Shown here one piece after another: positions 1-9,343 of a stretch of DNA of 54,400 nt; the first letter of the stretch is position 1, and the number at the start of each line of letters is the position of its first letter. Source of the stretch: Bacteroidota bacterium (GTDB lineage Bacteria > Bacteroidota > Bacteroidia > Chitinophagales > Chitinophagaceae); NCBI GenBank assembly GCA_030706685.1, contig JAUZOA010000030.1:1-54400 (forward strand), in the 5' to 3' direction. Below the pieces are notes generated by a model, which worked only from the letters and a program-made list of their open reading frames with translations, did no database searches and was not told where the DNA came from. A program made the position numbers and the translations under genes.

Positions 1-921
1 AACTGGAAAGAAATTGCAGACGTGGAATTGGTTGGCTTTTTCGACCCGGATGATGACACCGCGAAAGCCGTATCAGAAAAATACCAGCTCGCCCGTTTTC
101 TTGACCCGGACGCTTTAATGGATGCCTGTGATGCTATCGACATAGTAGCCCCCACTACTTATCATTTTCAATGGTGCGAAAAAGCCGTTAAGAAAGGCAA
201 GCATGTTTTTGTAGAAAAACCTTTGGCCAATACCATGGACGAGGCCCGGCAATTGGTGAAACTGGCAGAGGAATCAGGCATCAAATTCCAGGTAGGACAT
301 GTAGAAAGATTCAACCCCGCTTTTCTCGCGGTCAGGGATATACCGTTAAACCCCATGTTCATTGAAGTGCATCGCCTGGCACAATTCAACCCGAGAGGCA
401 CGGAAGTAAGCGTCATCCTCGACCTGATGATACACGATATAGATATCATATTAAGTATTGTCAAAAGCGATGTAAAAAGTATTTCTGCCAGCGGCGTGGG
501 CGTCATTACTGAAACACCGGATATCGCCAACGTTCGTATTGAGTTCAATAATGGCTGCGTAGCCAATCTTACCTCCAGCCGTATTTCCATGAAAAAGATG
601 CGGAAAATGCGCCTGTTCCAGAAAGACGCTTATATTGGGATTGACTTCCTGAATAAAAAAACAGAGATCATTAAATTAAAAGACCCTAAGGATCCGAATG
701 TATTCGCCTTCGATATTGAAACGCCTTCCGGCAAAAAAACAATTGCCGTAGCCAACCCGGTAGTACCGGAAGTAAACGCGATCAAAAAAGAACTGGAAGA
801 ATTTAAAAACGCTATCCTGAATAATACCAAAACAATCGTTTCCGAAATCGATGGCCTGATGGCAATGGATGTGGCCCACCAGATCCTGGATAAGATCGGG
901 AATAATGTGATAACCCGCTGA
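1..921 (+). CDS. Gfo/Idh/MocA-family NAD(P)-dependent oxidoreductase, 5'-truncated by window edge
   Basis: The reading frame is open from base 1, so the true start and the N-terminal Rossmann glycine motif lie outside the window; 306 codons are visible. The family signature EKP (in VEKPLA) is present, followed by a conserved GHVERFNP segment and an HDID motif typical of the C-terminal Gfo/Idh/MocA domain. Members oxidise, reduce or isomerise sugars or nucleotide sugars with NAD(P). The stop codon overlaps the ATG of the initiating sugar-phosphate transferase (TGATG), so the two are probably translationally coupled and act in one polysaccharide pathway. The substrate (for example a UDP-HexNAc uronate, as in WbpB/WlbA types) is inference from context. 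Confidence 0.85.
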   Translation, partial: NWKEIADVELVGFFDPDDDTAKAVSEKYQLARFLDPDALMDACDAIDIVAPTTYHFQWCEKAVKKGKHVFVEKPLANTMDEARQLVKLAEESGIKFQVGHVERFNPAFLAVRDIPLNPMFIEVHRLAQFNPRGTEVSVILDLMIHDIDIILSIVKSDVKSISASGVGVITETPDIANVRIEFNNGCVANLTSSRISMKKMRKMRLFQKDAYIGIDFLNKKTEIIKLKDPKDPNVFAFDIETPSGKKTIAVANPVVPEVNAIKKELEEFKNAILNNTKTIVSEIDGLMAMDVAHQILDKIGNNVITR

Positions 922-2351
922 TGCGTCCCGGAAAAAAAATATCGGTTGCCTGGTATGTGGCGGTTGATTACCTCACAGCCGCGCTGACCTGGTTATGCTT
1001 CTATGCAATACGGACCGGATTGCTTCATGATGCCGGCGCTTACCCTATCAGTTATCAATCCTGGTCGTATATTCTCCTGTTCGTTCCAGCGGGCTGGCTC
1101 ATACTTTATACGCTTGCCGGGGCCTATCATTCGCTGTACAAAAAATCCAGGTTATCAGAGTTTACGGTCACTTTTGTTTGCAGTATAATAGGAAGTATCG
1201 GGTTCTTTTTGGTTTTTGTATGGAATGATCCTCACGACAATTCTTCTTACTACTATATCGCCTTTGTGTCCCTGGCAGCTATCCAGTTCATTTTGACTTT
1301 CACCGGCAGATGGTTTTTACTGAATAAAGTGAAGAGCCAGTTACTTTCAGGAAATATCAGTTTTAATACACTCATGGTCGGCAGCCAGGAAAATGCCCTG
1401 GCTATTTATCAAAAAACAGAGAAAAACCTTCATGATGGCGGCTATCGTTATATTGGTTTTGTGACCCCCGGCCTGCCTGCAGGCAAGCAAGCCCACAATG
1501 GAAAAAACGGGATCCATAAAATGATTCCCAAACTGGGAACGACCGATCAACTGGAAAAGATTATCGATGAAAATAATATTCACCAGGTAGTACTGGCTAT
1601 GGAAAAATCAGAACAGGCCTTATTGGAGAATATTATTGACCGGCTTAGTGAAAAAGACGTTGAAATAAAAATTCAGCCCAGCGCCCTGGATATTCTTGCC
1701 GGCTCTGTAAAAACCAATAATGTACTTGGCGCGCCGCTCATTGATCTGAAGACGGAATTAATGGCCGACTGGCAGCAAAACATCAAACGGCTACTCGATG
1801 TGATGGCAGCATTATTCGGGTTGATTTTCCTTTCTCCTTTGATGTTATATGCTGCTTTACGGGTCAAGTTCTCTTCGAAAGGAAGTATCTTCTACTGGCA
1901 GGAAAGAATAGGCTATAAGGGAAAGTCCTTCCGCATGTATAAATTCCGCTCGATGGTACAGGATGCGGAAAAAGACGGCCCCGCATTATCATCCGATAAT
2001 GATCCCCGCATTACAAAATGGGGAAAGATCATGCGGAAATGGCGTATTGATGAATTGCCGCAACTCCTCAATATCCTGATCGGGGAAATGAGCCTGGTTG
2101 GCCCCAGGCCCGAACGCAGATTTTATATTGACCAGGTAATACCCCGCTTCCCTTATTACAAATATCTCTTGAAAGTTAAACCGGGCCTGACAAGCTGGGG
2201 AATGGTTCAGTTCGGCTATGCTGAAAATGTTGAGGAGATGATAGAAAGAAGCAAGTTTGATCTTTTATATATTGAAAACATTTCCCTGGCGCTTGATTTT
2301 AAAATAATGATCCATACGCTGAGGATTATTTTCAAAGGCAAGGGAAAGTGA
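921..2351 (+). CDS. Undecaprenyl-phosphate sugar-phosphate transferase (polyprenyl glycosylphosphotransferase, WcaJ/PglC-like)
   Basis: 476 aa. The N-terminal part has four or five hydrophobic segments (about residues 8-130), then a CoA-binding-like linker domain. A further membrane helix lies near residues 290-312, followed by the bacterial sugar transferase catalytic domain with [14 protein letters not shown] (about 374-382) and GPRPE (about 394-398). This full-length architecture starts exopolysaccharide, O-antigen or capsule repeat units by moving a hexose-1-phosphate from a nucleotide sugar to undecaprenyl phosphate at the inner membrane. The ATG overlaps the preceding stop. A palindromic repeat inserted in frame at 1471-1488 encodes an LPAGKQA-like stretch in the linker. 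The sugar transferred cannot be told from sequence. Confidence 0.92.
   Translation: MRPGKKISVAWYVAVDYLTAALTWLCFYAIRTGLLHDAGAYPISYQSWSYILLFVPAGWLILYTLAGAYHSLYKKSRLSEFTVTFVCSIIGSIGFFLVFVWNDPHDNSSYYYIAFVSLAAIQFILTFTGRWFLLNKVKSQLLSGNISFNTLMVGSQENALAIYQKTEKNLHDGGYRYIGFVTPGLPAGKQAHNGKNGIHKMIPKLGTTDQLEKIIDENNIHQVVLAMEKSEQALLENIIDRLSEKDVEIKIQPSALDILAGSVKTNNVLGAPLIDLKTELMADWQQNIKRLLDVMAALFGLIFLSPLMLYAALRVKFSSKGSIFYWQERIGYKGKSFRMYKFRSMVQDAEKDGPALSSDNDPRITKWGKIMRKWRIDELPQLLNILIGEMSLVGPRPERRFYIDQVIPRFPYYKYLLKVKPGLTSWGMVQFGYAENVEEMIERSKFDLLYIENISLALDFKIMIHTLRIIFKGKGK
1471..1488. repeat. GC-rich palindrome inside the sugar transferase CDS
   Basis: GCCTGCCTGCAGGCAAGC is palindromic around TGCA with one mismatch. 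A relative of the same word lies at 10970-10990. Here it lies in the reading frame and keeps it open. Confidence 0.6.
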
Positions 2352-2526
2352 GAGGCATTTTGGAATTGGGAAATTTGGAAATTTGTTCTTCCTTAGATTG
2401 TCTTTAATGAAACTGCTGCTTTTGAAAATTTCCCTCCCGACAGCTATCAGGATCACTTTTCCCAATTCCCTCCCCCGTTTTACGGGTTCAGCCCCAATGA
2501 AATGTCGGGATTACCCTGTATTTTTG
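2352..2526. other. Intergenic spacer with GGAATTTGG-type word repeat
   Basis: The spacer between the sugar transferase and the M1 peptidase starts with iterated GGAATTGGG/AAATTTGG words (2360-2385), like the spacers at 31650-31690 and 33582-33620. A degenerate CCCGACAGCTATCAGGA palindrome follows. No terminator with a U-tract and no confident gene is visible. The peptidase frame stays open back to TTG 2383, but that extension lacks a signal peptide. Confidence 0.4.
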
Positions 2527-5394
2527 ATGAAACGAATCCTGGTGAAGAAACCCATACTAGCCCTTTGCTGTCTCTTACTCCTTATCACGTCTCACTCTCA
2601 GAAAAATTACTGGCAACAAGAAGTCAACTACACCATAGATGTTTCACTGAACGACAAGGATCATGTTTTAAATGGCTTCGAAAAGATTGAATACATCAAT
2701 CATTCACCCGATACCTTGTTATTCATCTGGTTTCATATCTGGCCCAACGCTTACAAAAATGACAAAACAGCCTTCAGCGATCAGCTCCTTGAAAACGGCA
2801 ATACCAAATTTTATTTTTCGGACAAAGAACAAAAGGGCTATATCAACCGGCTTGATTTTAAAGTAAACAACATAACGGCACAAACAAAGGATCACCCGAA
2901 CTATATTGATATTATCAAGCTCATCCTGCCTTCCCCGCTCCCACCGGGTCAAAAGATCCTGATCACAACCCCTTTTTATGAAAAGCTTCCTTATAATTTT
3001 TCGCGTGGCGGACATGACGGGCAGAGCTACCAGGTAACGCAATGGTATCCCAAACCGGCAGTATATGACAATAAAGGCTGGCATCCTATGCCCTACCTTG
3101 ACCAGGGAGAGTTTTACAGCGAGTTTGGAAGCTTTGATGTCAGTATTACTGTTCCCGAAAACTATGTGGTTGCCGCAACAGGCGAATTACAGAATGCAGA
3201 GGAAAAAGAATGGCTGAAAACAAGATCGTCTTTTACCTGGCAACCTGTCAAACGAAAAGTAAAAACCAAAAGCGGCTCTTTCAAAACAATAAGCGATCCT
3301 TTTCCCCCTTCATCTGCCGATATCAAAACGCTGCGGTTTAAACAAAATGCAATTCACGATTTTGCCTGGTTTGCCGACAAACGTTTTATAGTGAATCATG
3401 ATACCTGCCAGTTGGCTTCCGGCAGGGTGATCGATGTATTTACGTATTATACGCCTCCTCAAAAAGAGGTCTGGCACAGCAGTGTCTTGTTTGCAAAAGA
3501 CGCCATACATCATTACTCTTCGTTGGTGGGTGAGTATCCATACAATATCGTCAGCGCGGTACAGGGCCCGGAAAGCTTTGGCGGCGGCATGGAGTATCCA
3601 ACCATTACTATTATTTCACCTGAAAATACCCCAAGGCAACTGGATTATACATTAGCCCATGAAATCGGCCATAACTGGTTTTACGGCATTCTTGCCAGCA
3701 ATGAAAGAGATCATCCCTGGATGGATGAAGGGATTAATTCGTATTATGAAGCGGCCTATTCATTGAAGAAAAATGATCATTTTAACCAGCATGCTGAACA
3801 GAAAGAATTGGATACCTATATCGCTGAAAAAACAGATCAGCCTATTGAAACAGGCTCCGCAGCTTTCAGTGAAGCCAATTATAATGCTATTGCGTATTAT
3901 AAAACGTCGAAATGGATGGAATGGCTGAGATCCTGTCTTGGTACGGCCACATTCAATAAAGCCATGCAGGAGTATTACCGGCAATGGCAATTCAAACATC
4001 CGCAACCGGAAGATTTTAAAAAAGTAATGGAAGAAGCGAGTAGTAAAAACCTTGATTCTGCTTTTTCCTTACTTAATCAAAAAGGGGAGTTACCGGGTCA
4101 TGAACGAAAAGGATTGGCTGTGTGGAATCCGGCAGGGGCAAGGCTGGGAGGCTATGATAATAAGAAATCTGTCATTACTATTCTGCCGGCCCTGGGTTTT
4201 AATAGTTATGATAAACTGATGGCCGGCGCTTTTATAACCAATTTGCGGAAGCCTATTAACCGGCTGCAGTTTTTTCTTGCACCAATGTATGGCACTAGTT
4301 CAAAAAAATTTACGGGGATCGGGTTTGTCAATCATAGCTTTTACACAGCCGGCTTTCCCGGTAAAATTGATATCGGCATCAGTGGCTCAACGTTTACCAT
4401 GGATCGCTACCAGGACACGCTGGGCAGCAAAGTATTTATGTCATTTCAGAAGATCGTGCCGGGCATCAGGCTTACATTTAAAGAAAAGAATCCACGAAGT
4501 ACTTTTTTGAAATACCTGCAATTTAAGACATACATGATCCATGAGGATCTTTTGCGCTTCCGGGGTGATAGTTTATTCACCAGCACGGATACAGTAGTAC
4601 GGTATCTCCCTTACACCACCAGGAACAGCAGAACCTTAAACCAGCTTTTGTTAGTTGTCGAAAATTACAGGGCCCTGTATCCGTACAGGGCAGAACTTAA
4701 AGCAGAGCAGGGCAAGGGCTTTATCCGTCTTGCATTTACGGGGGATTATTTTTTCAATTATTCAAAGAATGAGGGAGGCGTGGACGTACGTTTATTTGCA
4801 GGAAAATTCCTGTACACAGACAGGGCAAAGGCAGATCCTTATTTATATACCCTCAATCTTTCCGCACCAAAAGGGAACCTGGATTATACATACAGTGATT
4901 ATTTCATAGGCAGGAATGATTATCCTTTTCGCTCAGAAAGTGTAAAATGGACCATTCCTTACCAGCAGATCATGATCAGGGATGGCGCTTTTAAAGTCAA
5001 TACCGACGGGCAGGGAAATATCGGTGCTTCTGACGAATGGCTGATGGCAACCAATTTCAGTTTTGATATACCTGCAAGCATCAATCCCCTTGATTTATTG
5101 CCCTTCAAGGTCAATTTCCCGTTAAAGGCATTTGTAGATATCGGCACTTATGGTGAAACATGGAAAAAAGGAGCTGCCACGGACAGGTTTCTTTATGATG
5201 CGGGGATACAATTAGCCTTACTGAAGGGACTATTGAATATTTATGTGCCCATTTTGTACAGCAAGCCCTTCAAAGATTATTATGCAACAGATTTTTTCTC
5301 CGGCGGGAAAAATCGTTTCCTGAAAACCATTTCGTTTAGTATTGATATTTCAAAATTCAACAGCAAAAGATTTACAAAGGGGCTTCCTTTTTGA
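2527..5394 (+). CDS. Secreted M1-family zinc metallopeptidase
   Basis: 955 aa from ATG 2527. This start is chosen because it gives a clean signal peptide (MKRILVKK, a leucine-rich core, then HSQ). The M1 features are present: substrate motif GGGMEYP at 352-358, zinc site HEIGH at 378-382 and third ligand Glu401 in DEGINSYYE, 19 residues after the second His as expected. The long C-terminal half (about 500-955) has no HEAT-repeat look and seems beta-rich; this enlarged form is common in Bacteroidota and may be membrane-associated. It is probably a periplasmic or outer-membrane aminopeptidase acting on peptides. The next gene starts one base after its stop, suggesting co-transcription. Confidence 0.88.
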   Translation: MKRILVKKPILALCCLLLLITSHSQKNYWQQEVNYTIDVSLNDKDHVLNGFEKIEYINHSPDTLLFIWFHIWPNAYKNDKTAFSDQLLENGNTKFYFSDKEQKGYINRLDFKVNNITAQTKDHPNYIDIIKLILPSPLPPGQKILITTPFYEKLPYNFSRGGHDGQSYQVTQWYPKPAVYDNKGWHPMPYLDQGEFYSEFGSFDVSITVPENYVVAATGELQNAEEKEWLKTRSSFTWQPVKRKVKTKSGSFKTISDPFPPSSADIKTLRFKQNAIHDFAWFADKRFIVNHDTCQLASGRVIDVFTYYTPPQKEVWHSSVLFAKDAIHHYSSLVGEYPYNIVSAVQGPESFGGGMEYPTITIISPENTPRQLDYTLAHEIGHNWFYGILASNERDHPWMDEGINSYYEAAYSLKKNDHFNQHAEQKELDTYIAEKTDQPIETGSAAFSEANYNAIAYYKTSKWMEWLRSCLGTATFNKAMQEYYRQWQFKHPQPEDFKKVMEEASSKNLDSAFSLLNQKGELPGHERKGLAVWNPAGARLGGYDNKKSVITILPALGFNSYDKLMAGAFITNLRKPINRLQFFLAPMYGTSSKKFTGIGFVNHSFYTAGFPGKIDIGISGSTFTMDRYQDTLGSKVFMSFQKIVPGIRLTFKEKNPRSTFLKYLQFKTYMIHEDLLRFRGDSLFTSTDTVVRYLPYTTRNSRTLNQLLLVVENYRALYPYRAELKAEQGKGFIRLAFTGDYFFNYSKNEGGVDVRLFAGKFLYTDRAKADPYLYTLNLSAPKGNLDYTYSDYFIGRNDYPFRSESVKWTIPYQQIMIRDGAFKVNTDGQGNIGASDEWLMATNFSFDIPASINPLDLLPFKVNFPLKAFVDIGTYGETWKKGAATDRFLYDAGIQLALLKGLLNIYVPILYSKPFKDYYATDFFSGGKNRFLKTISFSIDISKFNSKRFTKGLPF

Positions 5395-5395
5395 C

Positions 5396-6319
5396 ATGAA
5401 TGAAAAAGATCAAATACACTACGTCCCTTATAATGAGATAGACAAAAACAAATGGGACAGTTGTATTAACTCCGCCGGCAACGGTCTTATCTATGCCTTT
5501 TCCTTTTATCTTGACTGCATGGCAAAACACTGGGACGCCCTGGTATTGAATGACTATGAAGCCGTAATGCCCCTGACCTGGAACCGGAAATACGGGATTA
5601 ATTATATCCACCAGCCTTTCCTCGCAGCGCAACTTGGATTATTCGGCAAAAACATTTCCGCCGAACTGCTGGAAGCATTTCTCCATTCGATTCCTTCTAA
5701 ATTCAACTATTGGGATTTTTATTTGAACCGCGGCAATGTGTTTGTTCTCAGGGATTTTAAATTATACCTGCGAAGCAATTATATACTTGATCTTAATAAA
5801 TCTTATAATGAATTAGTAAAGGGCTATCGTGAAAATATCCAGCGAAATATTAAAAAAGCAGAACAAACAGGATGCAGGCCGGGCAAGGGTTTTGAAGCAG
5901 AAAAAGTAATTGGGCTGGCTGTAAGGCAGATGAATACGTATAGCCATGAATCAAAGGAAAATGTCAATAGGTTCAGGAAACTTTATGAAGTTCTTCATGA
6001 TAAACAGCAGGCAACAACCTATGGCATCTTTTCCGCCCGGGAAGAATTGTTAGCGTCCTGCATTTTTTTCTTCTCCCACAACAGGGCTTATTATATTCTT
6101 GTCGGCAACCATCCCGACGGGAGAACGATTGGGGCTTCCCATGCTTTGATAGATGCATTTATAAAAGATCATGCGGGAAAGAATATGATACTGGACTTCG
6201 AAGGATCGGACATTCGCAACCTCGCTTTTTTTTACAGCAGTTTTGGGGCCATCGAAGAGAAGTTTGCCGGGATAAAATTGAACAGGTTGCCTTTTTATTT
6301 GAAATGGTTGAAGAAATAG
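5396..6319 (+). CDS. FemAB/GNAT-like acyltransferase (acyl-CoA N-acyltransferase fold)
   Basis: 307 aa from ATG 5396, directly after the peptidase stop; the frame is also open from TTG 5342 inside that gene, but the ATG is more credible. The central part (GYRENIQRNIKKAEQTGC, then ASCIFFFSHNRAYYILVG and LDFEGSD near the C-terminus) fits the double-GNAT fold of FemAB, BioF2-like and peptidoglycan-bridge-type acyltransferases. No signal peptide is seen, so it is cytoplasmic. The acceptor is unknown. Proteins of this type often add an amino acid or acyl group to cell-wall or lipid precursors, but no catalytic residue can be pointed to. Confidence 0.65.
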   Translation: MNEKDQIHYVPYNEIDKNKWDSCINSAGNGLIYAFSFYLDCMAKHWDALVLNDYEAVMPLTWNRKYGINYIHQPFLAAQLGLFGKNISAELLEAFLHSIPSKFNYWDFYLNRGNVFVLRDFKLYLRSNYILDLNKSYNELVKGYRENIQRNIKKAEQTGCRPGKGFEAEKVIGLAVRQMNTYSHESKENVNRFRKLYEVLHDKQQATTYGIFSAREELLASCIFFFSHNRAYYILVGNHPDGRTIGASHALIDAFIKDHAGKNMILDFEGSDIRNLAFFYSSFGAIEEKFAGIKLNRLPFYLKWLKK

Positions 6320-6405
6320 TTCAAGAAGTTCACAAGTTCAAGAAGTTCAAAATGAACTTCAAACTTTAAGAACTGTTAAACCCGTGAACTTGTAAACTTT
6401 TAAAC
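6317..6405. repeat. AAGTTCA-word inverted repeat between convergent genes
   Basis: The spacer between the acyltransferase (+) and ispD (-) is made almost only of AGTTCA/TGAACT words. AAGTTCAAAATGAACTT is a perfect small hairpin, and outer copies (GTTCACAAGTTCA with TGAACTTGTAAAC) can pair around it. It may serve as a bidirectional terminator, although it has no classical U-tract. Confidence 0.55.
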
Positions 6406-7068
6406 CTCATCAAGCATCTTCTCTGCAATCAACAAATCCTCCGGCCCCGTGATCTTAATATTCCTCTCCTCCCCTTTCACTAAAGAGACTTTTATTCCAT
6501 AAGATTCCACTACGGTAGCTTCATCGGTGAATGTATCTTTATAATCTGTCTGGAAAGCCGGCAACAATATTTTACTGCGAAAAGTCTGTGGTGTTTGCAC
6601 CAGCATTACTTTGTTACGGTCAACAGGTTCGCTGCTTTCTTCTTTCAGCAATCGCACACTGTCTTTGGAAGGGATAACAGGTATAGCGCTGCCTTTGGCA
6701 AAAGCCATTTCATAACAACGATGGACCAGGTCAGTGCTGAGTAAACAACGGACGCCGTCATGCACAAAGATGACAGATTCTTCTTCGATCAATGCCAGGC
6801 CATTTTTTACTGAATGAAACCTTGTGTCTCCCCCGGCAGTAATACGAATACGGCTTTTGTCAAAATAAGTATTGATTAATTGATGGCCCCGGTCTATATG
6901 GCTTGCCGGCAATACCAGGATGACCCGGAGATCACCATAAGCTTCAAGAAAAGTTTTTATCGCGTAATACACTACAGGCTTATCTTTCAGCAACATGAAT
7001 TGCTTGGGAAGATTACTCCCCATTCTGGTACCTGAGCCCCCGGCAACAATTACAGCGTATTTATTCAT
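6400..7068 (-). CDS. ispD: 2-C-methyl-D-erythritol 4-phosphate cytidylyltransferase
   Basis: 222 aa, normal IspD size. The N-terminal nucleotide-binding motif AGGSGTRMGSNLPKQF and the central VHDGVR segment are clear. IspD couples CTP with 2-C-methylerythritol 4-phosphate to make CDP-ME in the MEP route to isoprenoids, which also supplies undecaprenyl phosphate for cell-envelope glycans. It lies 22 bases downstream of the isoaspartyl peptidase on the same strand, so the two probably share a transcript. Nothing is odd about the residues. Confidence 0.95.
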   Translation of the reverse strand: MNKYAVIVAGGSGTRMGSNLPKQFMLLKDKPVVYYAIKTFLEAYGDLRVILVLPASHIDRGHQLINTYFDKSRIRITAGGDTRFHSVKNGLALIEEESVIFVHDGVRCLLSTDLVHRCYEMAFAKGSAIPVIPSKDSVRLLKEESSEPVDRNKVMLVQTPQTFRSKILLPAFQTDYKDTFTDEATVVESYGIKVSLVKGEERNIKITGPEDLLIAEKMLDEV

Positions 7069-7090
7069 ACTTTATTTTCAGGAATCAATC

Positions 7091-8023
7091 TTATTTATAT
7101 ATTTCAATTTCCCTGTTCCCGTCACTATTTTTCATCGCCCTGTACATCCCCTCGCTATTAAATATCATCGCCACATTGCCCTTTGCATCCACACCGATCA
7201 TTCCTCCTTCACCATCAATTTTGAGCAGCTTATCATGCACTACGATATGCATTGCCTCCTTTAAAGACAGCCCCTTATATTCCATCAAACAACTGACATC
7301 ATAAGCGGCTACGGCCCGGATAAACATTTCTCCATGACCTGTAGCGCTGATAGCACAGGTTTTATTATTGGCATAAGTGCCCGCGCCAATGACGGGGCTA
7401 TCCCCGATCCTTCCCCATTGTTTATTCGTCATACCACCGGTACTGGTAGCTGCCGCAATATTTCCATGGATATCGCAAGCAGCAGCGCCCACTGTCCCGA
7501 ATTTTTTATCTTTTAAAGCCACCTGATGATCAAGCGCTGATTCATTGGTTCCCTGCATTTGCTTCCATTGATCACGCCGCGATGATGAAAAGAAGTAATC
7601 ATCCGGTTCTGTTTTTATCCCCTGTAACCTGGCAAAATCAGCAGCGCCTTTTCCATTCAGCATCACGTGGGAGCTTTTGGTCATTACCGCATAAGCCAGC
7701 TCAACGGGATTGCGGATATTTCTTACAGCACTCACGGCCCCGGCCATTAATGTTTTTCCGTCCATAATAGAAGCATCCATTTCCTGGCTGCCATCTTTAG
7801 CAAATACGGAGCCTCTCCCGGCATTGAACAGGATATTGTCTTCTAAGGACATTGTTGACGCCAATACGGCATCTAAAGCAGACCCCCCTTTTTCCAGTAA
7901 TGTATAACCTGCATTCAAAGCATCCTCCAACCCCTTGCGGTAAGCCATTTCCAGCTCCGGGGTCATATGCTCTTTTACTATTGTTCCTGCTCCGCCGTGT
8001 ATGGCCAGGACATAGGTTGACAT
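7091..8023 (-). CDS. Isoaspartyl peptidase / L-asparaginase (type 2, Ntn hydrolase)
   Basis: 310 aa from ATG 8023. Longer starts (ATG 8050 or TTG 8053) exist, but the family begins at the LAIHGGAG motif, and a TACTTTTG promoter box overlaps the 8050 region, favouring 8023. The autocleavage site is FGTVGAAA with nucleophile Thr177; the substrate region TSTGGM and GAGTYANN follow. The enzyme self-cleaves into alpha and beta subunits and hydrolyses beta-aspartyl (isoAsp) dipeptides and asparagine, including beta-Asp-Arg from cyanophycin. No signal peptide is visible with this start. A cyanophycin synthetase remnant at 54.2 kb makes the cyanophycin link worth considering. Confidence 0.9.
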   Translation of the reverse strand: MSTYVLAIHGGAGTIVKEHMTPELEMAYRKGLEDALNAGYTLLEKGGSALDAVLASTMSLEDNILFNAGRGSVFAKDGSQEMDASIMDGKTLMAGAVSAVRNIRNPVELAYAVMTKSSHVMLNGKGAADFARLQGIKTEPDDYFFSSSRRDQWKQMQGTNESALDHQVALKDKKFGTVGAAACDIHGNIAAATSTGGMTNKQWGRIGDSPVIGAGTYANNKTCAISATGHGEMFIRAVAAYDVSCLMEYKGLSLKEAMHIVVHDKLLKIDGEGGMIGVDAKGNVAMIFNSEGMYRAMKNSDGNREIEIYK

Positions 8024-8050
8024 AAATACCGTTGAGTATTGTTCCACCAT

Positions 8051-8058
8051 CAAAAGTA
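8051..8058 (-). promoter_or_regulatory. Candidate Bacteroidota -7 box for the isoaspartyl peptidase-ispD pair
   Basis: On the minus strand the sequence reads TACTTTTG, a full match to TAnnTTTG. No TTTG -33 box is seen at the usual spacing, so support is moderate. Transcription would start near 8045, leaving a short leader before ATG 8023. Confidence 0.35.
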
Positions 8059-8203
8059 GCTATTTTGTCACGGTATAATTCCGGGATTTCATTGGTTATG
8101 CCAAATTCTGATTATTGATATTGGCACTTAATTGCGTGTATTTTAAACTATAAGAAAAGCAGCACGAATAAATAATCAATAATTAAAATATTCCCCGGAA
8201 AGA

Positions 8204-8321
8204 TTTAGTAGTGGTTATTTTTAAAAATAGCCGGTAAGACAGGAAGTCGGTAAGCGTTAATTTTCAAATCATTTTCTCCTATTGTCTTCCCGGCTTCCCG
8301 GCAAAATTGACCACTACCAAA
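8204..8321. repeat. Palindromic element B with inverted ends (copy 1)
   Basis: The element is bounded by TTTAGTAGTGGT (8204-8215) and ACCACTACCAAA (8310-8321), inverted repeats matching at 11 of 12 positions. Inside, AAATAGCCGGTAAGACAGG on the left pairs imperfectly with GTCTTCCCGGC on the right. The same core recurs at 10991-11060 and 53944-54010. It fills most of the 312-base gap between ATG 8023 and hldA; nothing else is seen there. Confidence 0.7.
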
Positions 8322-8335
8322 GATATAGAGATGTC

Positions 8336-9325
8336 TCAGGGAAGTAACAATTCACATTCCTGCAGAAGTTTTTCTTTATTAATCGCCACCGTGCCCACTT
8401 CCTCGCAAACAAGGCCGCCCGCGATATTGGCTATTTCTGCCATCATGCGAACATTTTTTGTAACCACATAAACTAATGAAGCGACCGCGATGACAGTATC
8501 GCCGGCGCCTGAAACATCAGCAACATTGCGAAGATGTGAAGCGATTATTTCAGCCTGACCATCTTTTTGGTAAAAGATTCCTTTGTCTGAAAGCGTAATT
8601 AAAGAAATAGCATGATGAAGAAGGGCGGCCAGTTCCTTATGAATGCTCCCTAAAGTATTCCTATTGACTTCTTCCAGTAAGAGATTCAATCCTTCCTTCA
8701 CTTCTTTCAGGTTGGGCTTGAAAATATCCACCCATTTATAGCTGAAAAAATTCTTTCGTTTGGGATCGGCCGCGGTAAGAATACCTGCCTTTTTACAAAT
8801 ACTGATAATCTCGTGAATGATTCCTTCGGTCAGAACCCCTTTATTATAATCTTCAAAAACGATCACGTCGGGTCTCTCTTTTGCAATAAAAACTTTTACC
8901 CTGTCAATTAAACTGGTAGCGTCAACCCCGTTCAGATCCCTGGTGATCTCAGCGTCGAGCCGCATCATCTGCTGGTTGCGGCTGATAATTCTCGTTTTAT
9001 TGGTAGTGATCCGTTCGCCGCTGCGGACAAGATAGGTGGTATGAATATTTTTTTCCGCGAATAAGCGCTCAAGGCGGTCCCCGTCTTCGTCTTTGCCGAT
9101 AACGGACAATACAAATGCGCTGGCGCCGAGAGACTGAATATTCAGCGCTACGTTCCCGGCTCCGCCGATCCGGTAATCTTTTTTATGCAGGGAAACAACG
9201 GGTACAGGCGCTTCCGGGGAGATGCGTTCTACGCTTCCCCACATATAAGTATCCAGCATCACGTCGCCGATCACTCCCACTTTAAGACGGGCAAATGAAT
9301 CAAACAGCTTTTTGAAATCTTCCAT
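8336..9325 (-). CDS. hldA: D-glycero-beta-D-manno-heptose-7-phosphate kinase (RfaE domain I)
   Basis: 329 aa, a PfkB/ribokinase-family sugar kinase. The start region carries GDVMLDTYMWG, then RISPEAPVPVV and GGAGNVALN, all diagnostic of the HldE/RfaE kinase domain. The anion-hole motif GAGD sits near the C-terminus (VSGAGDTV). The adenylyltransferase domain of bifunctional HldE is absent, so this is the monofunctional kinase form, and the HldC-type partner is not in the window. It phosphorylates heptose 7-phosphate at C1 for the ADP-heptose used in LPS core. It lies 18 bases downstream of the APC permease, so a shared transcript is possible. Confidence 0.92.
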   Translation of the reverse strand: MEDFKKLFDSFARLKVGVIGDVMLDTYMWGSVERISPEAPVPVVSLHKKDYRIGGAGNVALNIQSLGASAFVLSVIGKDEDGDRLERLFAEKNIHTTYLVRSGERITTNKTRIISRNQQMMRLDAEITRDLNGVDATSLIDRVKVFIAKERPDVIVFEDYNKGVLTEGIIHEIISICKKAGILTAADPKRKNFFSYKWVDIFKPNLKEVKEGLNLLLEEVNRNTLGSIHKELAALLHHAISLITLSDKGIFYQKDGQAEIIASHLRNVADVSGAGDTVIAVASLVYVVTKNVRMMAEIANIAGGLVCEEVGTVAINKEKLLQECELLLP

Positions 9326-9343
9326 GGGGCAAAAATCGGTGAA

